A DNA stretch of 64,000 nucleotides from Sphingomonas sp. Leaf33. GTDB lineage: Bacteria; Pseudomonadota; Alphaproteobacteria; Sphingomonadales; Sphingomonadaceae. The notes beneath the pieces were generated by a model. That model was not told the DNA's origin. It did no database searches and saw only the letters and a list, made by a program, of their open reading frames with translations. Below, in pieces: positions 25,391-34,593 of the stretch. Position numbers and translations under genes: made by a program. The DNA lies in NCBI RefSeq assembly GCF_001421785.1, contig NZ_LMLB01000001.1:2172281-2236280 (forward strand), written 5' to 3'. Each line of letters opens with the position of its first letter. Within the stretch, counting starts at the first letter, position 1.

Positions 25391-25954
25391 TCACTTCTCC
25401 GCCGCGGCGCGCGATGCCGGTGTCACCGCGTTGTCCTCGCCGAATACCGGCTGTCCGCGGCGCCGCCGGTCGACGAAATCGGCGATCGAGGCACTGGTCG
25501 AATTGAGCAACGGATAGGTGCGTGACGACTTGATCCACAGTGGCCGCTGGCGGGGTCCACCGCCCAGCGTATCGATGACCAGCACGATCAGCAGAAAGGC
25601 GAGGCTCGCCAGGATCAGCCCTTTCAGCGCACCGAAGCCGAAGCCCAGCGCGCGATCGACCGGCCCCAGGATCGACGTCCGCGTCCGCGCGCCGATCGCA
25701 TTGGCGACCAGCCGCCCGCCAAACCACGTTATGCCGCCGATCACCGCGAACGCCAGCGTCGCCGCGCCGGCGGCGGTACCCACGGTATCCGTCAGCAGCG
25801 CGGTCAGCGGCGTGTGAAACAGCTTCAGCGCGAACACGACGAAGATCCACGCCATCAGGCTCAGCACTTCGGTCACGAAACCGCGCATCAGCCCCAGGAT
25901 CGCCGCCCCGCCGACCGTGATGAGCACCAATATGTCGAGCGCCGTCAGGCCCAT
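25391..25954 (-). CDS. CvpA family membrane protein
   Basis: The 187-residue product has four membrane helices in residues 5-130 and the CvpA pattern: LDILVLITVGGAAILGLMRGFVTEVLSLMAW, GPVDRALGFGFGALKGLI. CvpA was named from colicin V production and is linked to envelope integrity and purF-linked loci elsewhere. It lies 30 bases after radA, its upstream neighbour on the same strand. Confidence 0.92.
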   Translation of the reverse strand: MGLTALDILVLITVGGAAILGLMRGFVTEVLSLMAWIFVVFALKLFHTPLTALLTDTVGTAAGAATLAFAVIGGITWFGGRLVANAIGARTRTSILGPVDRALGFGFGALKGLILASLAFLLIVLVIDTLGGGPRQRPLWIKSSRTYPLLNSTSASIADFVDRRRRGQPVFGEDNAVTPASRAAAEK

Positions 25955-25984
25955 TGTTTACTCACGCCACAAGTTTCGTGTTGG

Positions 25985-27358
25985 CTAGCCGCGCCCCAGC
26001 ATATGGTCAACGAACCGCGTCAGGTTGGCAAAGCTTGCAAGCGTCATCGCGGCCCCCTCGCCGCCCTGCTTGGCCGGCACCAGCGCGCGACCGAAGCCGA
26101 GCTTTGCCGCTTCCTTCAGCCTGAGCGGACCGTGCGCCACCGGGCGAACCTCACCCGACAATGCGATCTCTCCGAACGCGACCGCATCCGCAGGCACCGG
26201 CCGTTCGCTCAACGCCGACACCAGCGCCGCCGCCACCGCCAGGTCGGCGGCCGGGTCCTGCACGCGGTACCCGCCGGCGATGTTGAGATAGACCTCGGCC
26301 GACGAAAAGCTGAGCCCACACCGCGCCTCCAGCACCGCCAGGATCATCGCCAGCCGCCCGCTGTCCCAGCCGACCACCGCCCGCCGGGGCGTGGCGCCCG
26401 ACGCCAGCCGCACGGTCAGCGCCTGCACCTCGACCAGCACGGGCCGCGTCCCCTCCAGCGCGGGGAAAACGACGGTGCCCGTCACATTCTCGTCGCGACT
26501 GGTCAGGAACAGCGACGACGGATTGCTGACTTCGCTTAGGCCCGCGGTGTCCATCGCGAACACACCGATTTCATCGGTGCCGCCGAACCGGTTCTTTGTC
26601 GCGCGCAGGATGCGATACAGGTGGCTACGCTCGCCCTCGAACGCGAGCACAGTGTCGACCATATGCTCCAGCACGCGCGGGCCGGCGATCGCGCCGTCCT
26701 TCGTCACGTGCCCGACGAGCACCACCGCGGTCCCGCGTTCCTTGGCGAAGCGGATCAGCTCGCCCGACGACGCGCGGACCTGGCTGACCGTGCCGGGCGC
26801 GCCCTCGATCAGGTCGGAGTGCATCGTCTGGATCGAATCTATGATGAGCAGGTCTGGTACGCCGCCCTGCCCCACCGTCGTTAGGATGTCGCGCACGCTG
26901 GTGGCCGCCGCGAGTTGCACCGGCGCGTTGCCGAGACCCAGCCGCCGCGCCCGTAGCCGCACCTGATCCGCCGCTTCCTCGCCCGAGACATAGGCGACCG
27001 ACTTCCCCGCCAGCGCCAGCTTCGCCGCGGCCTGGAGCAGCAATGTCGACTTGCCGATCCCGGGATCGCCGCCGATCAGCGTCGCCGATCCCTCGACGAA
27101 CCCGCCGCCCAGCGCGCGGTCGAGCTCGGCGATGCCCGTTTCCATCCGGTCGGGCAGCGCGATGTCGGTATCGAGCCCGGACAGCAGGATCGCCCGCCCG
27201 CCCGATTGCAGGTTATGCTTGGCCGAAAACGGCGTGACGTTGGTCGGCGCATCCTCGACCAGCGTGTTCCATTCCTGGCAGTCGGCGCATTGCCCTGCCC
27301 AACGATGCGACACCGAACCGCAGGATTGGCAGACATAGCGTTTCTGGGGTTTCGCCAT
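25985..27358 (-). CDS. radA: DNA repair protein RadA
   Basis: RadA is a hexameric helicase that processes recombination intermediates. The 457-residue product has a four-cysteine zinc finger (Cys10, 13, 24, 27), Walker A GGDPGIGKST at 96-105, the RadA-specific KNRFGGTDEIG motif and a C-terminal Lon-protease-like domain. ATG 27358 starts the conserved MAKPQKRYVCQSCG; the longer open frame upstream is not supported. Confidence 0.97.
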   Translation of the reverse strand: MAKPQKRYVCQSCGSVSHRWAGQCADCQEWNTLVEDAPTNVTPFSAKHNLQSGGRAILLSGLDTDIALPDRMETGIAELDRALGGGFVEGSATLIGGDPGIGKSTLLLQAAAKLALAGKSVAYVSGEEAADQVRLRARRLGLGNAPVQLAAATSVRDILTTVGQGGVPDLLIIDSIQTMHSDLIEGAPGTVSQVRASSGELIRFAKERGTAVVLVGHVTKDGAIAGPRVLEHMVDTVLAFEGERSHLYRILRATKNRFGGTDEIGVFAMDTAGLSEVSNPSSLFLTSRDENVTGTVVFPALEGTRPVLVEVQALTVRLASGATPRRAVVGWDSGRLAMILAVLEARCGLSFSSAEVYLNIAGGYRVQDPAADLAVAAALVSALSERPVPADAVAFGEIALSGEVRPVAHGPLRLKEAAKLGFGRALVPAKQGGEGAAMTLASFANLTRFVDHMLGRG

Positions 27359-27518
27359 GGGAACGACCTCTAGTCGATACGGAACGATTGGGGAACATGA
27401 TTTGTGAAGACCGTGTCGAAGCAGGTCGTAACGCCCGGCAGCAATGGCAAAACTACCCGTTGCTATGGGGCGAAGTGAGATAGGCAAAGCGCCCCACCCC
27501 CGCTATGGGCTCACGCCC

Positions 27519-28700
27519 ATGCAGCCGCCCAGATCTCCGCGCGACCTTCGCGTCGCCTTGTTCAGCGGCAACTATAATTACGTTCGCGACGGGGCGAACC
27601 AGGCGCTCAACCGGCTGGTCGGGCATCTGCTCGCCGCCGGTGTCGCCGTGCGCGTCTATTCGCCGACCGTGGCCAATCCCGCGTTTCCGCCGACCGGGGA
27701 CCTGGTCAGCGTGCCCGCGATCCCCGTCCCGTTCGGCGGCCGCAGCGAGTACAAGATCGCGCGCAGCCTGCCCGCCGCCCCGCGCGCCGATCTGGAAGCG
27801 TTCGCGCCCAACATCGTCCATGTCTCCGCACCCGACCTGCTCGGCCATGCGGCGCTGACTTGGGCGCGCAAACACGACATCCGCACCGTGGCATCGCTCC
27901 ACACCCGGTTCGAGACCTACCCGCGCTATTACGGCCTGGGTTTCATCGAGCCTGCGCTGGTCTGGATGCTGAAGCGCTTCTACGACCGCGCCGACCGTGT
28001 CGTCGTGCCGAGCCCGAGCATCGCCGCGATCCTGAAGGACTGGGGTGTCGCGACGCCGATCGGCATCTGGTCGCGCGGGATCGACCACGACCGCTTCCGC
28101 CCCGACCGCCGCGATCCGGCGTGGCGGCGCGGGCTGGGGATCGCCGACGACGACATGGCGATCGGCTTCCTCGGTCGACTGGTGAAGGAAAAGGGACTCG
28201 ACGTCTTTGCCGACGTCGCGCGCGAACTGACGCGGCGCGGCGTGCCGCACAAGATCCTGGTCGTCGGGGACGGCCCGGCCCGCGACTGGTTCGCCGAACG
28301 TGTGCCCGGCGCGATCTTCACCGGTTTCCAGTCGGGCGAGGCGCTTGGTCGCGCGGTCGCGTCGATGGACGTGTTCTTCAACCCGAGCGTCACCGAGACG
28401 TTCGGCAACGTCACGACCGAGGCGATGGCGAGTGCCGTTCCCGTCGTCGCCGCGCGCGCGACGGGCGCGGTCGATCTCGTCGAGGAAGGCCGCACCGGAT
28501 ATCTGGTGCCGCCGCGCGATGTCGGCGCCTATGCCGACGCGATCGCGCGGATCGTCACCGACCCTGCGCTCAGGCGAACGATGGGCGATGCGGGGCACGC
28601 CGCGGCGCTCGGCTACCGCTGGGAAACGGCGAACCAGGCCGTGCTGGATACGTATCTGGGGCTGCTGGGGCCCTGCGCTCCCGCGAAGGCCGGAGCCTGA
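27519..28700 (+). CDS. glycosyltransferase family 4 (GT-B fold)
   Basis: The product of about 393 residues has an N-terminal Rossmann domain (LRVALFSGNYNYVRDGANQALNRLV) and a C-terminal Glycos_transf_1 domain with GFLGRLVKEKGLD, GDGPARDW and the nucleotide-binding ExxE-type PSVTETFGNVTTEAMA. It resembles the alpha-mannosyltransferase/DgdA-like branch; donor and acceptor are not known. ATG 27519 is preferred to ATG 27444. The last codons (ending PAKAGA) are encoded by a family A intergenic repeat. Confidence 0.88.
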   Translation: MQPPRSPRDLRVALFSGNYNYVRDGANQALNRLVGHLLAAGVAVRVYSPTVANPAFPPTGDLVSVPAIPVPFGGRSEYKIARSLPAAPRADLEAFAPNIVHVSAPDLLGHAALTWARKHDIRTVASLHTRFETYPRYYGLGFIEPALVWMLKRFYDRADRVVVPSPSIAAILKDWGVATPIGIWSRGIDHDRFRPDRRDPAWRRGLGIADDDMAIGFLGRLVKEKGLDVFADVARELTRRGVPHKILVVGDGPARDWFAERVPGAIFTGFQSGEALGRAVASMDVFFNPSVTETFGNVTTEAMASAVPVVAARATGAVDLVEEGRTGYLVPPRDVGAYADAIARIVTDPALRRTMGDAGHAAALGYRWETANQAVLDTYLGLLGPCAPAKAGA

Positions 28701-28753
28701 GGCCAACCAGCGACGTCGTCCGCAACCCTGGGCTCCCGCCCGCGCGGGAACAC
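28677..28753. repeat. REP-like palindromic repeat, family A, uninterrupted copy
   Basis: GCTCCCGC runs directly into GAAGGC, then GGAGCCTGAGGCC and the terminal palindrome GGGCTCCCGCCCGCGCGGGAACAC. Compared with 558-673 it lacks the 39-base nested unit. It overlaps the glycosyltransferase stop codon. Confidence 0.7.
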
Positions 28754-28760
28754 TGGACCG

Positions 28761-29075
28761 CTATTCCCAGTCGAACGCCAGCGGCGCTTCCCGGAAGGCA
28801 AATCGGTCGAGGTGTCGCGCGACCGCGCCCTTCAGCCCGTCGAGTTGCCCTTCGACGCTCGCATCGATCCGCGTCACGAGCGTGTCGGGCTCGGCGGTAA
28901 AGGTCACCACCGCATCGCCCGGCCAGTCCGCCCCGCGCGCATCCTTCGGGAACGTGACCCGCCCCTGCTGTGCGTCGAAGTCGACCGCCAGATTATGCTG
29001 CCAGTGCTTGCACAGTTGCTGAAGATATTTGCTGGCGTGGGTCGTCGGCGTGCGCGCCGTCGCCGACACGCTCAC
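28761..29075 (-). CDS. DUF2218 family protein
   Basis: The 104-residue product has the DUF2218 start TARTPTTHASKYLQQLCKHW and end ARHLDRFAFREAPLAFDWE. The family is small, soluble and of unknown function, often found near metal or siderophore regulators. GTG 29075 overlaps the PadR-type stop as GTGA, so it is probably controlled by that regulator. Confidence 0.9.
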   Translation of the reverse strand: MSVSATARTPTTHASKYLQQLCKHWQHNLAVDFDAQQGRVTFPKDARGADWPGDAVVTFTAEPDTLVTRIDASVEGQLDGLKGAVARHLDRFAFREAPLAFDWE

Positions 29076-29656
29076 AGCCGCTCGATCCGCTGAACGGCCT
29101 CGTCCAGGATCGCCGCGACCCGGTGCGCGTCCTCGTCCGACAGATCGCCCGCGCCCAGCCGCTCCTGCAGCACCGCGCGCAGGTTGCGCATCGCGCGGCG
29201 GATGGGGGCGCGGTCCGATCGGCTGCGCTCGGCACCGACCGCGGCCAGCCGCTCGAACAGCGCCGCGACCTCGCCCGCACGCTCCTCCAGATGCGCCTCG
29301 CCCGCGGCGGTGACCGCGAAGACCTTCTTGGCACCCTCACCGGGTTGTTCGGCGATCAGGTCCATGTCGGCGAGCATGGTCAGCGTCGGATAGACAACGC
29401 CGGGGCTCGGCGCATAGCCACCGCCGGTGCGTGCCTCGATCTCGCGGATCAGGTCGTAGCCGTGGCGCGGGGCTTCGGCGATCAGCTTCAGCAGCACGAG
29501 GCGCAACTCGTCCCCCGAAAACATGCGCATCCGCCCGCCCCCGCCGCGACCGGGGCGGTCCGCCCGCTCCGCCCAGTCGGCGGCAAACTGCTCCCAGCCG
29601 CCGCGATGGCCGCGACCCGGACCGCCGTGGCGGTGCGCGTGATGAGGTCCAAACAT
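29072..29656 (-). CDS. PadR family transcriptional regulator
   Basis: The 194-residue product has a His/Gly/Arg-rich N-terminal stretch (residues 5-45, HHAHRHGGPGRGHRGG) and then a PadR winged-helix domain (LRLVLLKLIAEAPRHGYDLIREIEARTGG, SPGVVYPTLTMLADMDLI). The histidine-rich start could bind metal, which together with the DUF2218 partner suggests a metal or redox signal; this is inference. An AT-rich palindrome lies 30 bases upstream. Confidence 0.9.
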   Translation of the reverse strand: MFGPHHAHRHGGPGRGHRGGWEQFAADWAERADRPGRGGGGRMRMFSGDELRLVLLKLIAEAPRHGYDLIREIEARTGGGYAPSPGVVYPTLTMLADMDLIAEQPGEGAKKVFAVTAAGEAHLEERAGEVAALFERLAAVGAERSRSDRAPIRRAMRNLRAVLQERLGAGDLSDEDAHRVAAILDEAVQRIERL

Positions 29657-29685
29657 AAAAACTCTTACCTCTCTTCGATAGCTCT

Positions 29686-29697
29686 AAGATATATCTT
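29686..29697. promoter_or_regulatory. candidate PadR operator
   Basis: AAGATATATCTT is a perfect 12-base palindrome in an AT-rich patch between the divergent padR-like gene and rarA. PadR regulators bind short AT-rich dyads and usually repress themselves. Confidence 0.5.
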
Positions 29698-29765
29698 GAT
29701 CGATGATTGTCAATATCGCCATTAGCGTGACTTTCGTGAAGTTCGCCCGCCCCTATATAGACGCG

Positions 29766-31076
29766 ATGGCTGACCTCCTCGCCGGGCTCGAACCGCCCGC
29801 CGACCCCCTCCCGGACTCCGCTCCGCTCGCTGACCGCCTGCGACCGCAAGCATTGGACGAAGTGGTCGGGCAGGAGCATGTGACGGGCGCCGAGGGCGCG
29901 ATTGGGCGGATGGTCGCGGCCGGGCGGCTGTCCTCGCTGATCCTCTGGGGGCCGCCGGGTACCGGCAAGACGACGATCGCGCGGCTGCTCGCCGATGCGG
30001 TGGGGTTGCGCTTCGCGCCGATCAGCGCGGTGTTTTCCGGCGTCGCCGACCTGAAGAAGGTGTTTGCGGAGGCCAAGCTCGCCGCGCGCACCGGCCAGCG
30101 CACGTTGCTGTTCGTGGACGAGATCCACCGCTTCAACCGCGCGCAGCAGGACGGCTTCCTGCCTTACGTGGAGGACGGCACCGTCACGCTGGTGGGTGCG
30201 ACGACCGAGAACCCGTCGTTCGAACTCAACGCGGCTTTGCTCAGCCGCGCCCAGGTGCTGATCCTCCACCGGCTCGGTGCAACGGCGCTGAACAAGCTGC
30301 TCGACCGCGCGGAGGCGCTGATGGAGCGTGCCTTGCCCGTCACCCCGGCGGCGCGCGATGCATTGGTCGCCAGCGCCGACGGCGACGGCCGCTTCCTGCT
30401 CAACCAGGCGGAAACGCTCTGGTCGGTCGATATCGCCGAGCCACTCGATCCAGCAGGGCTCGGCGCGTTCCTCCAGCGCCGCGTGGCGGTCTACGACAAG
30501 GACCGCGAGGGGCATTACAATCTCATCAGCGCGCTTCATAAATCGATCCGCGGCAGCGACCCGCAGGCCGCGCTCTATTATCTCGCGCGGATGCTGACCG
30601 CGGGCGAGGACCCGCTGTTCGTGCTGCGCCGCCTGATCCGTGCGGCGGTGGAGGACATCGGCCTGGCCGACCCGAACGCGGTCGTGCAGTGTGTCGCGGC
30701 GAAAGACACCTACGACTTCCTCGGGTCGCCGGAGGGCGAGCTGGCGATTGTCCAGGCGTGCCTCTACCTCGCGACCGCACCCAAATCGAACGCGGCGTAC
30801 AAGGCGCAGAAGGCGGCGTGGCGGGCGGCCAAGGAAACCGGCAGCCTGATGCCTCCTGCCAACATCCTGAACGCGCCAACCAAGCTGATGAAGCAGATCG
30901 GCTACGGCGCCGACTATGCCTATGACCACGACGCCGCGGACGGCTTCTCGGGCGCGAATTACTGGCCCGACGAGATGGAGCCGCAGGCGTTCTACCAGCC
31001 GACCGACCGCGGGTTCGAGAAGCGGCTGTCGGAACGGCTGGCGTGGTGGGACGAACGGCGCAAGGGGCGTGAGTAG
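29766..31076 (+). CDS. rarA: replication-associated recombination protein RarA (AAA+ ATPase)
   Basis: RarA/MgsA acts at stalled replication forks. The 436-residue product has SFxDP-like start sequence LADRLRPQALDEVVGQEHV, Walker A GPPGTGKTT at 62-70, Walker B/sensor LLFVDEIHRFN, GATTENPSFELN, and the C-terminal RarA tetramer domain (GHYNLISALHKSIRGSD, FYQPTDRGFEKRLSERL). ATG 29766 begins the conserved region; an ATG at 29703 lies in the regulatory gap. Its stop overlaps the next gene by eight bases. Confidence 0.96.
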   Translation: MADLLAGLEPPADPLPDSAPLADRLRPQALDEVVGQEHVTGAEGAIGRMVAAGRLSSLILWGPPGTGKTTIARLLADAVGLRFAPISAVFSGVADLKKVFAEAKLAARTGQRTLLFVDEIHRFNRAQQDGFLPYVEDGTVTLVGATTENPSFELNAALLSRAQVLILHRLGATALNKLLDRAEALMERALPVTPAARDALVASADGDGRFLLNQAETLWSVDIAEPLDPAGLGAFLQRRVAVYDKDREGHYNLISALHKSIRGSDPQAALYYLARMLTAGEDPLFVLRRLIRAAVEDIGLADPNAVVQCVAAKDTYDFLGSPEGELAIVQACLYLATAPKSNAAYKAQKAAWRAAKETGSLMPPANILNAPTKLMKQIGYGADYAYDHDAADGFSGANYWPDEMEPQAFYQPTDRGFEKRLSERLAWWDERRKGRE

Positions 31077-31944
31077 TCCCGGGCGGCGGTTCGCGCAGTT
31101 CGTCGCGATCGACTGGTCCGGGGCGGTCGGCCCGCGGCAGAAGGGCATCGCGGTCGCCGAATGTACCGCCGGCGACGCTGCACCTGCACTCGTCCGTCCC
31201 GGCCACATCTGGTCGCGCGCCGAAGTCCTCGATCAGATCCGGGCCGCCGGACGGGATACGCTGATCGGCGTCGATCTCGGGCCCGCGCTGCCCTTCGTCG
31301 ATCGCGGCGCATATTTTCCGGAATGGAGCGAAAGCCCCACCGATGCCCGCGGCCTGTGGGCACTGGTCGAACAGCTCTGCACCGACGACGCGCATTTTGC
31401 GGCATCGAGCTTTATCGACCACCCCGAAGCGGCGCGACACTTTCGCCGTCATGGCGGGCGCACCGGCGACCTGTTCGAGCCTGGCCGCGGGCGGCTGCGC
31501 GAAACCGAGCGCGCGCAGCAGCGCATGGGGCTCAGCCCCTATAGCAACCTCAACCTCGTTGGCGCGGCGCAGGTCGGCAAGTCCAGCCTGACGGGGATGC
31601 GCCTGCTGCACAGACTGGACGGGCAGGTCGCGGTCTGGCCGTTCGATCCGGTACCGGAGACCGGTGCGGTGCTGGTCGAACTCTACACCACCCTCGCCGC
31701 CATCGCCGCCGGCCGCACGCCGTCGCGCAGCAAGATGCGCAGCCACGCCGAGCTCGACGCCGCGCTGGTCGCGCTCGGCAGCCGGGCCGGTGGTGGTGAC
31801 GGCCCGATCAGCGACCACGCCAGCGACGCGATCCTGACCGCCGCCTGGATGCGAATCGTCGCGGACCGGCCGAATTTCTGGCATCCGCTTGGCTTGACGG
31901 AGCAAATTGCCCGCACCGAAGGCTGGACCTTCGGCGTCGTCTGA
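31069..31944 (+). CDS. predicted RNase H-fold protein (DUF429-like)
   Basis: The 291-residue product begins with RFAQFVAIDWSGAVGPRQKGIAVAE and has a second acidic strand LIGVDLGPALPF and late acidic motifs DGPISDHASDAILTAAWM. This spacing of aspartates is like DUF429/RNase H-fold predicted nucleases, but I am not certain of the family. GTG 31069 overlaps the rarA stop, so the two are cotranscribed, which fits a role near DNA repair. It ends 18 bases before tRNA-Thr. Confidence 0.6.
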   Translation: MSSPGRRFAQFVAIDWSGAVGPRQKGIAVAECTAGDAAPALVRPGHIWSRAEVLDQIRAAGRDTLIGVDLGPALPFVDRGAYFPEWSESPTDARGLWALVEQLCTDDAHFAASSFIDHPEAARHFRRHGGRTGDLFEPGRGRLRETERAQQRMGLSPYSNLNLVGAAQVGKSSLTGMRLLHRLDGQVAVWPFDPVPETGAVLVELYTTLAAIAAGRTPSRSKMRSHAELDAALVALGSRAGGGDGPISDHASDAILTAAWMRIVADRPNFWHPLGLTEQIARTEGWTFGVV

Positions 31945-31962
31945 CGCATGGGGGCAACGGAT

Positions 31963-32038
31963 GCCGGCTTAGCTCAGTTGGTAGAGCGCCAGTTTTGTAA
32001 ACTGGATGTCGCGGGTTCGATTCCTGCAGCCGGCACCA
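31963..32038 (+). tRNA. tRNA-Thr (anticodon TGT)
   Basis: Acceptor GCCGGCT pairs with AGCCGGC, the D arm is GCTC/GAGC, the anticodon loop is TTTGTAA, the T arm GCGGG-TTCGATT-CCTGC, and CCA is encoded at 32036-32038. The anticodon TGT reads ACA. Confidence 0.97.
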
Positions 32039-32045
32039 TCCCCTG

Positions 32046-34265
32046 TCAGAACGTCCGCCGCAGCCGCAGCGTCACCTCACGCGGGGCGACCGGGTAGCCG
32101 ATCGTGCCCACGCTGCCGCTGTTGTATCGCCGATCGGCGAGATTGGTGGCAGCCAGCGTCACCGCCCAGTCGCCGCGCTCCCACCCTAACTGCGCATTGA
32201 TCGCGGCGTTGTTCGTCACGCGGTGCTGGGGTTCGTTGCACAGCGCGATGTTGTAGGGCGACGCCGCGCTGTAATCGCCGCCGATGCGCACGCGGCCACC
32301 GCGCACGGTCCGGGAATAGCTGCCGCGCAGCTGGTAGCGCAGCGCAGGCGTGAAGCGCAGGTCGAGCTGGGCTTCCGGCACGATCGTGCAGCCGGGGCTG
32401 GAGGCCAGGCGCGTGAAGCGATCGGCCAGCGTCGCCAGCCAGCCGCCGACTTCGACGCCCGCCACCGGCCGTGCGGTCCATTCGACCTCCAGCCCTTGGA
32501 TGCGTGCGTCGCCCACGTTCTGGCGGAAGATTTCGGGCGGTGTCGAATTGGCGCGCGCGGCGGAGAACGCGATGTCGGTGTAGCGATTGACGAAGTAGTC
32601 GGCATTCACCTGCAACCGTCGGCTGAGCCATTCGGACTTGATCCCCGCCTCGCTGCTCCACACCGTCTCCGGCGCGATCGCCCCCTGGCGGTCGAGCGCG
32701 AAGCCGATGTTTCGTGCGCGCCCGTCGAAGCTGCCGCTGCGGAAGCCCTTGGCGCGCGAGGCGTAGAGCATCACGTCGTCGCTCACCCGGTAATCGAGCG
32801 CGATCCGCGGCGACACATCGGTCCAGCGCCCACGGATGCGACGCTGTGCCACGCGACCATCGGGCAGGACCAGGACGGTGTCGGGCGCGGTCAGGAAGCG
32901 GACGTCGTAACGCTTGCGTTCGTCGGTGTAGCGCAGCCCCGCGGTCAGCCGGGTCCGCGCCCCCAGCACCGCGGTCGCCGATCCGAACGCCGAGTAGCTT
33001 TGCGTATCGAGCCCCGGTTCGTACGGCGACCAGTTTCCGCCGATGCTCGCGGCGCGCGAGGGCGCGTTGAAGAAATCCGCAGTGTGGAACCGCGCCGCAT
33101 TCGTACCGGTCGGCGTGGCGAAGCTGACCGCGGTCAACTGGTCGTTATGTTCGAAAAAGGCGTAGCCGCCGGCCAGCCAGTCGAGTCGCCCGCTGAGCGC
33201 CGACCCGGCAAGCTGCAGTTCCTGGCTGACGCTGTGCTGGCGCTGATCCTGCAACAGGATGATGTTCGCGCCCACGCCCGGCGGGTTGGCGGTCTGGTCG
33301 AAGCCGATGCGCGACCGCAACGCGCGATACCCGGTGATCGACGACAGGGTCGTGCCGCCGCCCAGCCGATAATCGATGCGCAGCGACGCGCCCCCCGTAT
33401 CGGTCGTCCCGAGCGGCATCGTGTCCGCGGAATCGAACCGGTCGATGCTCCCCTGCGGTGGCACGAAGCGGTTGAGGTACCGTCCGGCGCGATCCGGGTC
33501 GGCGCGGAACCGCTGCGGAAACCGTGGGCCCGAACGGTCGAGGGTCAGGTCGGCGGTCGCAAAGACGCTCAGGCGTGCGTCCGGCTCCCACAGCAGCGCC
33601 ACCCGCCCAGCCTGAACGCCCTGACCGTTGACGTACGCGCCATCGGTCAGGTTGCGCCCCCACCCGCGCTGGTTGCGCGACAGGCCAGACACCCTGAGCG
33701 CGAGCGTCCGGGACAACGGCAGGTTGATCGTACCCCGCGTGTCGATCCGACGATAACTGCCGACCGCGAGATCCGCCGCCCCGCTCACCCGGTCGAACGT
33801 CGGGCGCTGCGTTACCAGCTTGATCGCTCCGCCGCTGGTGTTGCGGCCGTACAGCGTCCCCTGCGGCCCGCGAAGCACCTCGATCCGTTCGATGTCGATC
33901 AGGTCAACGAGAGCGCCGGTCGAGCGCGGCAGGATGACATCGTCGATGTAGATGCCGACCGGCGGGTCGTTGGTGAAGATCGAATCACCTTCGCCCACTC
34001 CGCGCAGGAACACGAGCGCGCCTGAACTCGTGCCGAAATTGCGTGCGAGATACAGATTGGGGACGTCCACGCCGATGCGATCGAGGTTCGCGATCGACTC
34101 CTCGACGATCCGCTCGCCGGACACCGCCGTGATCGCGATCGGTACCGTCTGCACGCGTTCCTCGCGACGCTGTGCGGTCACGACGACGTCGTCGACCGTT
34201 TCCTGCGCCTGCGCCAACAGCGGCATCACCGCCGCGGCGACGCCCGCCATTATCTTGCCCCGCAT
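32046..34265 (-). CDS. TonB-dependent outer-membrane receptor (second)
   Basis: The 739-residue product has a signal peptide (MRGKIMAGVAAAVMPLLAQAQ), a TonB box area (VDDVVVTAQRRE), plug motifs LVFLRGVGEGDS and IERIEVLRGPQGTLYGRNTSGGAI, and a barrel ending in LRLRRTF. ATG 34265 is chosen because it starts the signal peptide. Its stop is eight bases from the end of the convergent tRNA-Thr gene. The substrate is unknown; it is in the large sphingomonad class with SusC-unrelated, FecA-type plugs. Confidence 0.92.
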   Translation of the reverse strand: MRGKIMAGVAAAVMPLLAQAQETVDDVVVTAQRREERVQTVPIAITAVSGERIVEESIANLDRIGVDVPNLYLARNFGTSSGALVFLRGVGEGDSIFTNDPPVGIYIDDVILPRSTGALVDLIDIERIEVLRGPQGTLYGRNTSGGAIKLVTQRPTFDRVSGAADLAVGSYRRIDTRGTINLPLSRTLALRVSGLSRNQRGWGRNLTDGAYVNGQGVQAGRVALLWEPDARLSVFATADLTLDRSGPRFPQRFRADPDRAGRYLNRFVPPQGSIDRFDSADTMPLGTTDTGGASLRIDYRLGGGTTLSSITGYRALRSRIGFDQTANPPGVGANIILLQDQRQHSVSQELQLAGSALSGRLDWLAGGYAFFEHNDQLTAVSFATPTGTNAARFHTADFFNAPSRAASIGGNWSPYEPGLDTQSYSAFGSATAVLGARTRLTAGLRYTDERKRYDVRFLTAPDTVLVLPDGRVAQRRIRGRWTDVSPRIALDYRVSDDVMLYASRAKGFRSGSFDGRARNIGFALDRQGAIAPETVWSSEAGIKSEWLSRRLQVNADYFVNRYTDIAFSAARANSTPPEIFRQNVGDARIQGLEVEWTARPVAGVEVGGWLATLADRFTRLASSPGCTIVPEAQLDLRFTPALRYQLRGSYSRTVRGGRVRIGGDYSAASPYNIALCNEPQHRVTNNAAINAQLGWERGDWAVTLAATNLADRRYNSGSVGTIGYPVAPREVTLRLRRTF

Positions 34266-34381
34266 GTTCCGCCCCTCGTTACCCGGGCGTACCGACGCCA
34301 CCGAAAACCGGCGCGGCGCTAGAAGCGGCACCGGAGCGCGTCAAGCCGATGGTGCGGTCCAAAAACGTGAAGATCGAAAAC

Positions 34382-34410
34382 AAAAAAGCCCGCATCGCTG
34401 CGGGCTTTTT
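34382..34410 (-). terminator. terminator after tRNA-Ala
   Basis: AAAAAGCCCGCA and TGCGGGCTTTTT are exact complements around a four-base loop. On the minus strand the T run lies just downstream of tRNA-Ala. Confidence 0.88.
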
Positions 34411-34418
34411 GTCAGGGG

Positions 34419-34494
34419 TGGTGGAGCCGAGGGGGATCGAACCCCTGACCTCTGCAATGCCATTGCAGCGCTCTCCCAGCTGAGCTACGGCCCC
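34419..34494 (-). tRNA. tRNA-Ala (anticodon GGC)
   Basis: On the minus strand the sequence begins GGGGCCGTAGCTCAGCTGG, has the anticodon arm CTGCA-ATGGCAT-TGCAG, the T arm AGGGG-TTCGATC-CCCCT and an encoded CCA at 34419-34421. The anticodon GGC reads GCC. Confidence 0.97.
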
Positions 34495-34593
34495 GAACCC
34501 TGTGGGAAGCGCGCCTCTAAAGGGGTGGCGCGCCGATTGCAACCGGGTTCTTGGCGTTTTTGTCGAAAGCCCGAAACCCGGTCGCTGAAAGCA

